A stretch of 64,000 nt of DNA from Granulicella sp. L56 (GTDB lineage: Bacteria > Acidobacteriota > Terriglobia > Terriglobales > Acidobacteriaceae), in the NCBI RefSeq assembly GCF_009765835.1, contig NZ_LMUS01000006.1, positions 1,756,438 through 1,820,437 of the forward strand, read 5' to 3'. Below are positions 42,035 through 50,990 of the stretch, one piece after another. Both the position numbers and the translations under genes were made by a program. The number at the start of each line of letters is the position of its first letter. Positions within the stretch are counted from its first letter, which is position 1. A model generated the notes under the pieces. It was not told the origin of the DNA. It was given only the letters and a program-made list of their open reading frames with translations, and did not search any database.

Positions 42035-42350
42035 TCGACCGATTCGAAGCGAATCGATCGGGCCTTCAGCCCTTTCCTTGTCTTCCTCTATGGTCCATGG
42101 GGCTGCGCCCCATGCTGGTATAGACCGCGCCTTCAGCGCGGAGTTGGTGTTGAGAGCTCATCACTCCTGCATAGAAGCAACTACCTACCCAGAGGAATAG
42201 GTCGATACGCCCTCAACATTCAAATGCAACGTCGTGGATACCGCCTGGACCGGTTCTCCTCCAGATGTGGTTTTGGTGATTTGAGCAAAACGCAGGGTTC
42301 CCTTCGGGAATGACAAACAAACTTCGCCTCGGTCGAGATGACGTGCGTCT
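42035..42350. repeat. Mixed hairpins and families B/A in the gap 42029-42359
   Basis: The 331-bp gap holds a CATGGGGC / GCCCCATG hairpin (42096-42114) and a CCGCGC / GCGCGG hairpin (42125-42141), a pair resembling another dispersed repeat. An inverted family B copy (about 42256-42322) and a truncated family A end (GGTCGAGATGACGTG, 42331-42345) follow. No ORF seen. Confidence 0.8.
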
Positions 42351-42359
42351 GGGAGCGGC

Positions 42360-43682
42360 TTAGCCCCAGAGGACTTTGCGGGCGGTGGCGCGCAGGTTCG
42401 ATTCGCTTTGTGCGCCGATGCGGTTGCCTGACCTCTCGTCGGAGCGATAGGAGCCGCCTGAGGTGGAGACTTCGCCGGAGCAGACGCGGTTGCGGCCGCT
42501 TCGCTTGGCCTCGTAGAGCGCCTTGTCGGCGGCTTCGAGCAGGTCTTCGATGCAGAAGCCCTCGCCGGGCAGGCAGGTGGCGACGCCGCAGCTTACCGTG
42601 GTCGGCAGGACGGTGCCGGGCTCGGCTGCCTCGACGGCCGGGGAACCGGCGACCTCGACCAGCTTGCGGATGCGTTCGGCGACGATCAGCGCGGAACGCT
42701 GCGAGGTCTGGGGGAGGAGAACGACGAACTCTTCGCCGCCGAAGCGGGCCGCGAAGTCGTCTTTGCCGCGCAGCGACTGTTGCAGCAGCGACGCGACGCG
42801 GGTGAGGACCTTGTCGCCGTAGAGATGGCCGCGCAGGTCGTTCACCGCCTTGAAGCGGTCGATATCGATGACGATGGCGGACAACAGCGAACCTTCGGCC
42901 AGGGCCTGCTGCCAGAGGGTCCCGCAATAAAGCTCGAAGGAGTGGCGGTTGGCGAGGCCGGTGAGGTTGTCGCGGCTGGAGATGCGGTGCAGCTCGGCGT
43001 TGACGAATGCGAGCTCTTCGCTCTGCATCTCGTTGCGCAGCAGCATGAGGTAGACGAGGCGCAGTTGGCGACCGAAGCTGAAGTTGGAGACGAGCGACAT
43101 CAGGGTGGCGAAGCCGGTCAGCGTAAGCCCGAGCAGTTGATCGGAGGGGCTGAGGAAGTGATCGAAGCGGAGGAAGACGAGATCGCCGGAAAACAGGATG
43201 GCCGAAGAGGCGAGCGCGTAGCTGAAGGGCAGGCGCATGACCAGATTGGCGAAGAGGATGGCGATAATCAGCCCGGTCTGCGCATAGGCTGAGGCGGCGG
43301 GGTTTCTGCCGCTCCCGATGTAAAGCTCGGAGAGGCCGACCAGGATGATGACCAGGGCGACGCTGGTCTCGCGATAGATCTTTCCGGGGTTCCAGCGCAT
43401 GGTGGCATTGACCAGCAGCGCCAGAGGGGTGATGATGGCGGCGCGCAGGATGATCGCTCTCCACGAGGCGCCGTCGCCGATGAAGTAGTCAATGACGGCA
43501 AAGAGGACGAACAGGACAATGGCGATGAGGCCCTGGTACCACAGCAGGGTGGACCGCTGCTGGGAGATGTTCTGCTCGAAGCGCTCCTCCAGGATTGGCG
43601 GCAGCTTCGGCCACTCTAACTTCACGCCGGAGAGACGCTCGATCTCTCTGGTGACCTGATTGTGGATCGAATTGGACTCCAT
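42360..43682 (-). CDS. Membrane-anchored diguanylate cyclase (GGDEF)
   Basis: A 440-residue protein. About 45 cytosolic N-terminal residues precede six hydrophobic segments (about 47-225), a MASE-like sensor. A helix (LAFVNAELHRISSRDNLTGL) then leads to the GGDEF domain with DIDRFKAVND and the active-site motif GGEEF, which is compatible with activity. Upstream, RGKDD resembles an inhibitory I-site, but the Arg is one residue further from the motif than in canonical RxxD, so product inhibition may be lost. It makes cyclic di-GMP. The C-terminal 40 residues are polar and variable. Confidence 0.93.
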   Translation of the reverse strand: MESNSIHNQVTREIERLSGVKLEWPKLPPILEERFEQNISQQRSTLLWYQGLIAIVLFVLFAVIDYFIGDGASWRAIILRAAIITPLALLVNATMRWNPGKIYRETSVALVIILVGLSELYIGSGRNPAASAYAQTGLIIAILFANLVMRLPFSYALASSAILFSGDLVFLRFDHFLSPSDQLLGLTLTGFATLMSLVSNFSFGRQLRLVYLMLLRNEMQSEELAFVNAELHRISSRDNLTGLANRHSFELYCGTLWQQALAEGSLLSAIVIDIDRFKAVNDLRGHLYGDKVLTRVASLLQQSLRGKDDFAARFGGEEFVVLLPQTSQRSALIVAERIRKLVEVAGSPAVEAAEPGTVLPTTVSCGVATCLPGEGFCIEDLLEAADKALYEAKRSGRNRVCSGEVSTSGGSYRSDERSGNRIGAQSESNLRATARKVLWG

Positions 43683-44045
43683 AAAAAACCGCCGTTCCCA
43701 ACACTGGTCAGAATCTGGCCCGATCTCTGCGGAGGCTCCCTTAAATTTTAGTCAAGTAACTGTTTTAATTACCGTTTAGAAGCTAGATGTCCGGTTCTGA
43801 TTAGTCTGTCACAGTCGGCGAACCGACGCAGATCAGTTTTCTGCAACTTTCGAGCTATTTCTTTCAAAAGATGTACCAGTATAGCTGCACTTACGTGGCC
43901 CAGTGGAGATTATCGGCAACGGTGGGCGAGAGCGTGAGCGGTTTGGGGGAAAGAACAGGCAACGGCAGGTGCGAAATACAGGGGTCTCTCCACTACGCTG
44001 CGCTGCGGTCGAGATGACGTGCGTCTGTGGTGGGCCGGGCCTAAC
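43683..44045 (+). repeat. Gap with a family A copy
   Basis: The 363-bp stretch between the diguanylate cyclase start and the panC end has a family A copy at 43970-44022. The part next to the cyclase (43683-43900) is AT-richer and should contain its promoter. No ORF or RNA gene seen. Confidence 0.8.
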
Positions 44046-44879
44046 TCAATTTGCTAGAAGGTTATCGATCAGGCGGGTCTGGCCGACCCAGGCGGCTACG
44101 GCGATCAGTGTTCCGGGGTCGACTGTGGTGACCGGCAGCAGGGTTTGGGCGTCTATGGTGGCCAGGTAGTCGAGTTTTACGTTGGCCAGCTCCGGCAGCG
44201 CTTGTTGGATGAGGCGCTCGCTTTGCCGCTCGCCCTGGGCGATGGCCTGCTCGATGCGCCGCAGGGCGCGGTGCAGAGCGAGGGCCTCGGTGCGTTCGGT
44301 GGAGCTTAAGTATTTGTTGCGGCTGCTAAGGGCTAGGCCGTCGGCGTCGCGGACGATGGGGCAGCCGACGATGTCGAGGTCGAAGTTGAGGTCGCGGGCC
44401 ATCTGCCGCAGTACGGCGAGCTGCGCCGCGTCCTTTTGGCCGAAGTAGGCGCGATGAGGCTGGGCGATGTGGAAGAGCTTGGCGACGACGGTGGCGACTC
44501 CGGTGAAGTGGCCGGGGCGGGAGGCTCCGTCGAGCCGGTCGCCGATGCCGGAGACGCTGATGGTGGTGGCCGCGCCGGAGGGGTACATCTCGGCCGGGGT
44601 GGGCGCGAAGAGCAGGTGGACGCCTTCGGCGGCGAGTTGGCGGCAGTCTTCGTCGAAGGTGCGCGGGTATTTGGCGAGGTCTTCGTTGGGGCCGAACTGG
44701 AGCGGGTTGACGAAGATGGTGGCGGCGACGGAGGCGCACTCCGACTTGGCGCGGCGGACGAGCGAGAGGTGCCCAGCGTGCAGCGCGCCCATGGTGGGGA
44801 CCAGGCCGAGGGGAGCGTGGTCGGTGCGCAGGTTGCGGCAGAGGTGCTGCATCTCGGCTACGGTTTCGACGATCTTCAT
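44046..44879 (-). CDS. panC: Pantothenate synthetase
   Basis: A 277-residue enzyme joining pantoate and beta-alanine with ATP. It has GLVPTMGALHAGHLSLVRRA (HxGH nucleotide site), FVNPLQFGPNEDLAKYPRT, HFTGVATVVAKLFHIAQPHRAYFGQKDAAQL and the SSRNKYLS loop (the KMSKS-like equivalent). Length is standard. It lies downstream of panB on the same strand, 314 bp away because of repeats. With panB and coaBC it gives most of the route from ketoisovalerate to phosphopantetheine. Confidence 0.97.
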   Translation of the reverse strand: MKIVETVAEMQHLCRNLRTDHAPLGLVPTMGALHAGHLSLVRRAKSECASVAATIFVNPLQFGPNEDLAKYPRTFDEDCRQLAAEGVHLLFAPTPAEMYPSGAATTISVSGIGDRLDGASRPGHFTGVATVVAKLFHIAQPHRAYFGQKDAAQLAVLRQMARDLNFDLDIVGCPIVRDADGLALSSRNKYLSSTERTEALALHRALRRIEQAIAQGERQSERLIQQALPELANVKLDYLATIDAQTLLPVTTVDPGTLIAVAAWVGQTRLIDNLLAN

Positions 44880-44936
44880 ACTTTGAGGTGTCCGGGGTTG
44901 GTTGAGCTATTGGTGTAAGAACAGACAACGGAAAAA

Positions 44937-45182
44937 GCGAAATACAGGGGTCTCTCCACTCCGCTTCGCTCCGGTCGAGATGACGTGGGTTTGGGATTTT
45001 TGTGAATGATGGATAGTGCTTCGGCTAGAGAGGTTCTCCTCCAGATGTAGTTTTGACGATTCGAGCAAACGCAGATTCCCTTCGGGAATGACAAACAAAA
45101 GGAAGCCACGCCTGTTCCCCTTCGGGAATGACAAACAAAAGGAAGCCACGCCTGTTCCCCTTCGGGAATGACAAACAAAAGG
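44937..45182. repeat. Family A, family B and a 40-bp tandem array
   Basis: In the gap between panC and panB are a family A copy (44937-44987), an inverted family B copy starting about 45033, and a tandem duplication of a 40-bp unit (45081-45120 and 45121-45160, identical) with a third partial unit (45161-45183). The unit contains TTCGGGAATGACAAACAAAA. Confidence 0.95.
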
Positions 45183-45193
45183 ACGCTCAGGGG

Positions 45194-46105
45194 TTAGCCT
45201 GCTTTTTCGGCGAGTGAGGCTATGCGGTCGCGCATCTCCTGTGAGAGGTGGTAGCTCTCGGCGTCGGAGGGAAACTGGCGCGTTTCGACGTCGCGTTTGT
45301 AGTTGCCGAGGGCCTCGCGCATCACGGTGGAGACGTCGGCATAGCGGCGGACGAACTTGGCCGGGGGAGAGAAGGTCATGGTCATCATGTCGTGCAGCAC
45401 AAGGACCTGGCCGTCGCAGTCGGGCCCGGCGCCGATGCCGATGGTGGGGATGTGCAACTCTGCGGTGACGATCCTGGCCAGCTCGCGGGGGACGCCTTCG
45501 AGCACGATGGCGAAGCAGCCTGCGTCTTCGAGCGCGAGGGCGTCGGCGCGCAGGTCTTCGATTGCAGCGAGAGTTTTGCCTTGCACCTTGTAGCCGCCCA
45601 TGCGATGGACGCTCTGTGGGGTGAGGCCAAGGTGGCCCATGACCGGGACCTGCGCGTCGACGATGCGGCGCACCAGCGCGGTGCGCTCTCGGCCGCCTTC
45701 GACCTTGACGGCCTCGGCTCCAGCTTCTTTCACGAAGCGGAGGGCGTTGGCTACGCCCTCGCGGTCGTCGACGTGGTAGCTGCCGAAGGGCATGTCGGAG
45801 ACGAGCAGGGCGCGGCGGACGGCGCGGCGGACGCCTCGAGTGTAGAGCAGCATCTCGTCCATGGTGATGGCCAGCGTGTTCTCGTGGCCCTGCATGACCA
45901 TGGCCAGCGAGTCGCCGACGAGGATGATATCGAGCCCGGCCTCATCGACGAGGCGGGCGCTGGCGTAGTCGTATGCCGTGACCACGGTGATGGGCTGGCG
46001 GGAGAGCTTTTTGTCGAGGAGGGAGGGAACGGTGACTTTGGGAGACAACTTGAGATCTCCGGCCGTGCGCTCGGGGGCGGAGGGGCGAAACGTGGTCAGA
46101 CTCAT
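45194..46105 (-). CDS. panB: 3-methyl-2-oxobutanoate hydroxymethyltransferase
   Basis: A 303-residue enzyme of the pantothenate pathway adding a hydroxymethyl group from methylene-THF to ketoisovalerate. Motifs are ITVVTAYDYASARLVDEAG, ILVGDSLAMVMQGHENTL (metal-binding Asp), DMPFGSYHV, VKVEGG and VMGHLGLTPQS, then IGIGAGPDCDGQVLVLHDMM. The start at 46105 (MSLTTFRPS) is preceded by GGAG; the longer frame begins within a family A repeat and is rejected. It has a roughly 20-residue N-terminal extension. Confidence 0.97.
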   Translation of the reverse strand: MSLTTFRPSAPERTAGDLKLSPKVTVPSLLDKKLSRQPITVVTAYDYASARLVDEAGLDIILVGDSLAMVMQGHENTLAITMDEMLLYTRGVRRAVRRALLVSDMPFGSYHVDDREGVANALRFVKEAGAEAVKVEGGRERTALVRRIVDAQVPVMGHLGLTPQSVHRMGGYKVQGKTLAAIEDLRADALALEDAGCFAIVLEGVPRELARIVTAELHIPTIGIGAGPDCDGQVLVLHDMMTMTFSPPAKFVRRYADVSTVMREALGNYKRDVETRQFPSDAESYHLSQEMRDRIASLAEKAG

Positions 46106-46407
46106 TGCAATCTCCAGTGCAGCTCCGCCGCTGCTGCGAAATGCAGCTTTGGCCGGATACCACCTGTCGCCGGGATTTCTCCGGCAGCACCTTAAGGGTA
46201 CGCGCTGGGTAAGGGTGGTGGCAAGAGTGGGTGGTGGCTGGGGGTTAGAGATCGCGAAGGCGAAATACAGGGGTCTCTCCACTACGGCGTGCGATGAAGC
46301 TGCACGTCTTCGGTCGAGATGACGTGCGTTTTGTATGTGTCCGGCTTTTGATGGGTCGAAATGATGATCTTTTGTGGTGGGTTGTGTGCGGTGATGCGGT
46401 TCAGAGA
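46106..46407 (+). repeat. Gap between coaBC and panB with a family A copy
   Basis: The 302-bp gap has a family A copy (46258-46325) with an altered middle (CGGCGTGCGATGAAGCTGCA). No ORF is supported. The panB promoter would be in 46106-46250. Confidence 0.8.
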
Positions 46408-47649
46408 TTAAGAGGTAGGCAGGGTGCGCAGTCTTTTGATCTCGTCGAGGATTCGCTCGGCCATGGCGGCTTTAGTGGTGGGAGGGATTGCTACTTCGTG
46501 GTCTTTGGTCAGGATGGTGCCTGCATTGTTTTTGGAGTCGAAGCCGAGGTGGGGGGAGGAGACGTCGTTGACGACGATGGCGTCCACGCCTTTGCGCTCG
46601 AGCTTGGCGCGTCCGTTGGCGAGGATGTCTTCGGTCTCGGCGGCGAAGCCGATGACCAGCGTTCCGGGATTTCTGCGCGTGGAGATCTCGCGCAGGATAT
46701 CGGCGGTGGGTTCGAGCTCGAGGGTGCGGGCTCCGTCGCGCTTCAGCTTTTGGGTTGCGTTCTTGACGGTGTAGTCGCTTACGGCCGCTGCCATGACGAC
46801 GATGGTGGCTTCGTTGAGGCGCTGCAATGCGGCTGCCTGCATCTCGGCGGCGGAGGTGACGCAGATGACCTCGCAGCCTGCCGGGGGAGCGATGGTGGTG
46901 GGCGCTGCGATGAGGATGACGCGGGCACCGCGACGCTGCGCGGCTTCGGCGAGGGCGAAGCCCATGCGCCCGCTGGAGCGGTTGCCGATGAAGCGCACTG
47001 GGTCGATTGCCTCGCGGGTTCCTCCGGCGGTGACGATGACGGTTTCGCCTGTGAGGTCGTTGGTTGAAATGTTGGCTGAGGCGAGGACTGATTGCAGCGT
47101 TGCGAGGATTGCCGTGTTGTCGGCGAGGCGGCCGCCGCCGACCATGCCGCAGGCGAGATAGCCGCTGCCGGGCTCGATGAAGGTGACGCCGCGAGCGCGG
47201 AGGGTTTCTACGTTGGCGCGGGTGGCAGGGTGGTCCCACATGGTCACGTTCATCGCGGGAGCCATGATGACGGGGGCGGTGGTCGCGAGATACATGGTCG
47301 AGAGGAAGTCGTCGGCGAGGCCGTGGGCGAATTTGGCGAGCACATGCGCGGTGGCTGGTGCGACGATGAGCGCCTGCGTGGTTTGCGCCTCGTTGATGTG
47401 CTCGATGCCGGATTCGTCTGCTTCGGAGCCAACTCCGGCGTCTTCGCTCCAGAGGCTGGTGATGACCTTGTGGCCGGTGATGGCGGCGAAGGTCAGGGGA
47501 CGCACGAACTCCTCGGCGGCGCGGGTCATGACGACATGGGGATCGTAGCCTGCGTCCTGCAGCAGACGCACCAACTCCACCGATTTATAAGCGGCGATGC
47601 CTCCCGAGACTCCGACTGTGACCTTCAGGCGCTGGGCGCACATACGCAT
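46408..47649 (-). CDS. coaBC: Bifunctional phosphopantothenoylcysteine decarboxylase / phosphopantothenate-cysteine ligase
   Basis: A 413-residue fusion enzyme for CoA synthesis. The CoaC half has KVTVGVSGGIAAYKSVELV, the FMN-region histidine segment, PAMNVTMWDHPATRAN and CGMVGGGRL (flexible flap with the active Cys). The CoaB half has VIVTAGGTREAIDPVRFIGNRSSGRMGFALAEAA, typical of the ligase nucleotide site, and VIGFAAETED with KxD-type DAIVVNDVS. Length is standard. It lies upstream of panB and panC on the same strand. Confidence 0.97.
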   Translation of the reverse strand: MRMCAQRLKVTVGVSGGIAAYKSVELVRLLQDAGYDPHVVMTRAAEEFVRPLTFAAITGHKVITSLWSEDAGVGSEADESGIEHINEAQTTQALIVAPATAHVLAKFAHGLADDFLSTMYLATTAPVIMAPAMNVTMWDHPATRANVETLRARGVTFIEPGSGYLACGMVGGGRLADNTAILATLQSVLASANISTNDLTGETVIVTAGGTREAIDPVRFIGNRSSGRMGFALAEAAQRRGARVILIAAPTTIAPPAGCEVICVTSAAEMQAAALQRLNEATIVVMAAAVSDYTVKNATQKLKRDGARTLELEPTADILREISTRRNPGTLVIGFAAETEDILANGRAKLERKGVDAIVVNDVSSPHLGFDSKNNAGTILTKDHEVAIPPTTKAAMAERILDEIKRLRTLPTS

Positions 47650-48032
47650 TCACTCCCAAAAAGTTGCTAAGGGCGATGGTCTCATAGTCGTGCGTGGGCT
47701 TGCACTGGGGTTGAGGGCTGTGGGTGTATGCCGATGAAAGAACAGGCAAGGGCAACGGCGAAATACAGGGGTCTCTCCACTGCGCTGCGCTCCGGTCGAG
47801 ATGACGTGCGGTTGTGCTGCTGCGGTCGAGACGACGTGGCTTTTGTGGTGGTTCAACCCATGTCCCAAAGCGGGACATGGGGCACCCGCCTTCGGTCGTG
47901 CGTTTGGGCTGCGGTTGCGTGGGGTTGAAAAGTAACACGGCTGCAACACGGTGTTCACTCTCTCGTCATGTGCTGCTCTCACACTCAGGACTTAGCAAAT
48001 ATTAATTTCCCTACCTAAGAGGCAACCTCCTG
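47650..48032 (+). repeat. Gap with family A and H copies upstream of a TonB receptor
   Basis: The 383-bp gap has a family A copy (47757-47807), a second GGTCGAGACGACGTG (about 47825), and a family H hairpin with a one-base-shorter loop (47857-47881). The divergent promoters of coaBC and the receptor gene must flank these. Confidence 0.85.
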
Positions 48033-50687
48033 ATGTCTTTGCCGCCACGACGCATGTGTACCCTGGCCTTCACCGCAGTTCTTTCCCTTCCCTGCTTCGC
48101 TCCCCTCCAGTCGAGCTCGCTGTTTGCTCAGGCTGTCTCGGGCGGAAGCACGATCACTGGAACCGTCGCCGATCCGGGCGGCAACATGCTGGCCGCCGCC
48201 ACGGTTCTGCTGAAGAGCGATTCGAGCAACTTTACCCGCAAGGCCAACGCTGATTCCGGCGGACATTTTTCGATCAGCGATGTGCCGGCGGGTGTGTATA
48301 CCGTGTCGGTCTCGGCCCCGGGATTTTCGATTGCGGTGCAGCAAGGAGTGCGGGTGCTGGCTGACCAGCCGAAGAGCCTCACGTTTTCCCTGAGCCTCGG
48401 CAATTTTTCGCAGCAGGTGACGGTCGATGCGGGCGGCACCAACTCCATCGCCGCGCAACTGGCGCCGATGGATGCGCCGCTCGACGAGCGCTCGGCGCGC
48501 ACCGAGGTGAACACCAGCTTTATTCAGAACTACACCGCGCCGACTGCCGACTATAGCGAGCTGGTGGCGATGGTGCCGGGCACGGAGACGACCAACTCGA
48601 ACGGCGTCGGCCTTGGCCAGAGCACGACCAACTTCCGCGGCTTTGCCGATGGCGACTACGACATCGACTTCGATGGGATTCCGTTCTACGACACCAACAC
48701 GCCTTCGCACCACTCGTGGGCATTCTTCCCTTCGCAGTGGATCGGTGGGGTAGACTTCGACCGCAGTCCGGGAACGGCTTCGACCATTGGGCCTACGCCG
48801 TTCGGCGGCTCGATCCACCTTTTGTCGAAGCAGATGCCTTCGGAGCGTAACCTTCGCGGCGGCGTCTCCTATGGCTCGTTCAACACCTTCCTCTTCGACG
48901 GCAGCTTCAACTCGGGCGACTTCGGCGGGGCGAACAAAAAGTCGAATCTTTTTGTCGATGTGCACCACATGTCATCGGATGGCTACCAGACCCTGAACTA
49001 TCAGACGCGAAACGCAGGGTCGTTGAAGTATCAGTACCGGCTGTCGGACAAGACGGTGCTGACGGGCTTTACCGGTGTGATCTGGCTGGATGCCAACTCG
49101 CCGAACCTTGCTTCGACGCGCGCGCAGATTCTGGCCAACGGCGATAACTACCTGCTGCAGAAGACCGACACCACGCAGGCGAACTATTACAAGTACAACT
49201 ACTACCATGTGCCCACGGACTTCGAGTATGTCGGTATCAACTCGCAACTGGCGCATAGCTGGAGCCTCGACTTCAAGCCCTACACGTATAACTACGACAA
49301 CTCGGAGTATTACGCGAAGCAACCCAAGAACGCTCCGATCAACCCGACTGTCTGCGGGACGCCGGTAAAGGGTATCAGTCCGTGCGCTGTCGATAAATAC
49401 AACAGCTATCGCAAGTACGGCGAGACGCTGGCCGTCAGCCAGACCTCGAGCCATGGCATCTTCCGCACGGGCCTCTGGTATGAGTGGGCTGCGACCAACC
49501 GCCACCAGGCCCCTTCGAACCCCTTCACGCTGAAGGACGATGTGCTGCCTAACTTCAGCGAGAAGTTCTGGACCAACTCTTACCAGCCCTATGCCGAGTA
49601 CCAGTGGATGGCCACCAAAAAGCTCAGCGTTACGGCTGGCCTCAAGTTCGCGTTCTACACCATGGACCTGCAACAGTTCGCCGACAACGGCGGCAAGATC
49701 GGCAGCACCAATCCGATTACGGGCCTGCCGTTTACTTCTGTCAGCAACTCGGTGAACTACCACTCGTGGCTGCCTTCGCTTGATGCTAATTATCGGATCA
49801 AGCCCAACTGGTCGGTGTATGGACAGGGTTCGACCGGTAGCGTCGTTCCTCCCAGCAGCGTCTATGACACGGCGGGAGCGCTGGTGGGCACGCCGCCCAA
49901 GCCGCAGACTTCGACGACTTACCAGACGGGGACGGTGCTGAAGCTCAAGCGCGTCACCTTCGATGCGGACTTCTATCACACCCGCTTCCAGAACGGGTAT
50001 TCGTCGGCGACTGACAACGATCCCAACTCGGCGCTCTTTGGCGAGTCGATTCAGTATGTCTCACCCAGCTCGATTACTTTGGGTGGTGAGTTTGAGACCA
50101 GCGTCTACTTTGGACATGGGCTTAGCCTCTATCTGAACGGGACTCGCGGTAAGGCCACCTATGTCGGCACGCTGACGGCGTACAGTCCGAGCACCACGAC
50201 TGACAATCCGCTGGTGGTCAAGGCCCCTTCGGGGCTGTGGGTCGCTCAGGCTCCGTCGGACACCGAGGCTGAGGGCGTCACTTATCAGGAGAAGGGGTGG
50301 AACGTCGGCGTCTTCAACAAGCGTATCGGCTCGAAGTGGGAGGACAACGGCGCGTACCATAACCAGTTGCGCGACGATCCCTACAACGTCAGCAATGCGT
50401 ATATCAACTACACCATTCGCGGCGCATCGCACTTCGACCAGACCAAGATCCGGCTAAGCGTCAACAACCTGATGGGCTCGCACAACATTACCAGCGTGAC
50501 GCCCGGAGGAGCGCTGGTAGCCTCTTCGCTCACCTCAGGCGGACTGACCTATACGAACCCGTTTGTCGGAGCGACGACTTCTTCTCCCGGATACACCGGA
50601 GGAGTGAACCTGGCCGACAACCCCAACCTTTTGCCGGGCCGCAGCATTATTCTGTCGGTGACCTTCGGCTTCTCGCCGGGCCGTTAG
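48033..50687 (+). CDS. TonB-dependent receptor with N-terminal carboxypeptidase-regulatory domain
   Basis: An 884-residue outer-membrane protein. A signal peptide (about 1-33, ending FAQA) is followed by a CarboxypepD_reg-like beta domain (STITGTVADPGGNMLAAATV to about 120), a plug (about 140-260) and a 22-strand-type barrel to the C-terminus. It probably imports glycans, metal chelates or other large substrates using TonB energy. The last residues (SVTFGFSPGR) do not end in an aromatic residue, unlike most barrels. ATG follows GAGGCAACC. A strong terminator follows, so it is monocistronic. Substrate unknown. Confidence 0.9.
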   Translation: MSLPPRRMCTLAFTAVLSLPCFAPLQSSSLFAQAVSGGSTITGTVADPGGNMLAAATVLLKSDSSNFTRKANADSGGHFSISDVPAGVYTVSVSAPGFSIAVQQGVRVLADQPKSLTFSLSLGNFSQQVTVDAGGTNSIAAQLAPMDAPLDERSARTEVNTSFIQNYTAPTADYSELVAMVPGTETTNSNGVGLGQSTTNFRGFADGDYDIDFDGIPFYDTNTPSHHSWAFFPSQWIGGVDFDRSPGTASTIGPTPFGGSIHLLSKQMPSERNLRGGVSYGSFNTFLFDGSFNSGDFGGANKKSNLFVDVHHMSSDGYQTLNYQTRNAGSLKYQYRLSDKTVLTGFTGVIWLDANSPNLASTRAQILANGDNYLLQKTDTTQANYYKYNYYHVPTDFEYVGINSQLAHSWSLDFKPYTYNYDNSEYYAKQPKNAPINPTVCGTPVKGISPCAVDKYNSYRKYGETLAVSQTSSHGIFRTGLWYEWAATNRHQAPSNPFTLKDDVLPNFSEKFWTNSYQPYAEYQWMATKKLSVTAGLKFAFYTMDLQQFADNGGKIGSTNPITGLPFTSVSNSVNYHSWLPSLDANYRIKPNWSVYGQGSTGSVVPPSSVYDTAGALVGTPPKPQTSTTYQTGTVLKLKRVTFDADFYHTRFQNGYSSATDNDPNSALFGESIQYVSPSSITLGGEFETSVYFGHGLSLYLNGTRGKATYVGTLTAYSPSTTTDNPLVVKAPSGLWVAQAPSDTEAEGVTYQEKGWNVGVFNKRIGSKWEDNGAYHNQLRDDPYNVSNAYINYTIRGASHFDQTKIRLSVNNLMGSHNITSVTPGGALVASSLTSGGLTYTNPFVGATTSSPGYTGGVNLADNPNLLPGRSIILSVTFGFSPGR

Positions 50688-50708
50688 AGCGCAGCACTTT
50701 CCTCCGAA

Positions 50709-50752
50709 GCCTCTTCCTCGCAGTTTGTTGCGAGGAAGAGGCTTTTCTTTTT
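50709..50752 (+). terminator. Strong intrinsic terminator after the TonB receptor
   Basis: A perfect 14-bp stem (GCCTCTTCCTCGCA / TGCGAGGAAGAGGC) with a 6-nt loop at 50709-50742 is followed by TTTTCTTTTT. It begins 21 bp after the stop. Confidence 0.95.
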
Positions 50753-50789
50753 GTGGTTCCTGATGGCGCTGGTGTGGGTGTGATGGGGA

Positions 50790-50855
50790 GAAACCCATGT
50801 CCCAAAAGCGGGACATGGGGCACCCGCCTTGTACCCGTCTTCGGTTGAGATGAAA
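50790..50855 (+). repeat. Family H hairpin in the gap 50688-50990
   Basis: CCCATGTCCC (50794-50803) and GGGACATGGG (50810-50819) are followed by GGCACCCGCCTTG and a degenerate family A end (GGTTGAGATGAAATGTG). The last 130 bp before the next gene are AT-richer and probably hold its promoter. Confidence 0.88.
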
Positions 50856-50990
50856 TGTGCGGTTGTGGCAGGGGAAGGCTCAAGAGGTCCGGCCATTTTT
50901 GCGAATTTCGTTGACATGCCGAATTTGCGTCTTGTAAAGTTCAACCACGTACGAAAATGTTTATCCATTGAAATAACCATTAAGGAACCT

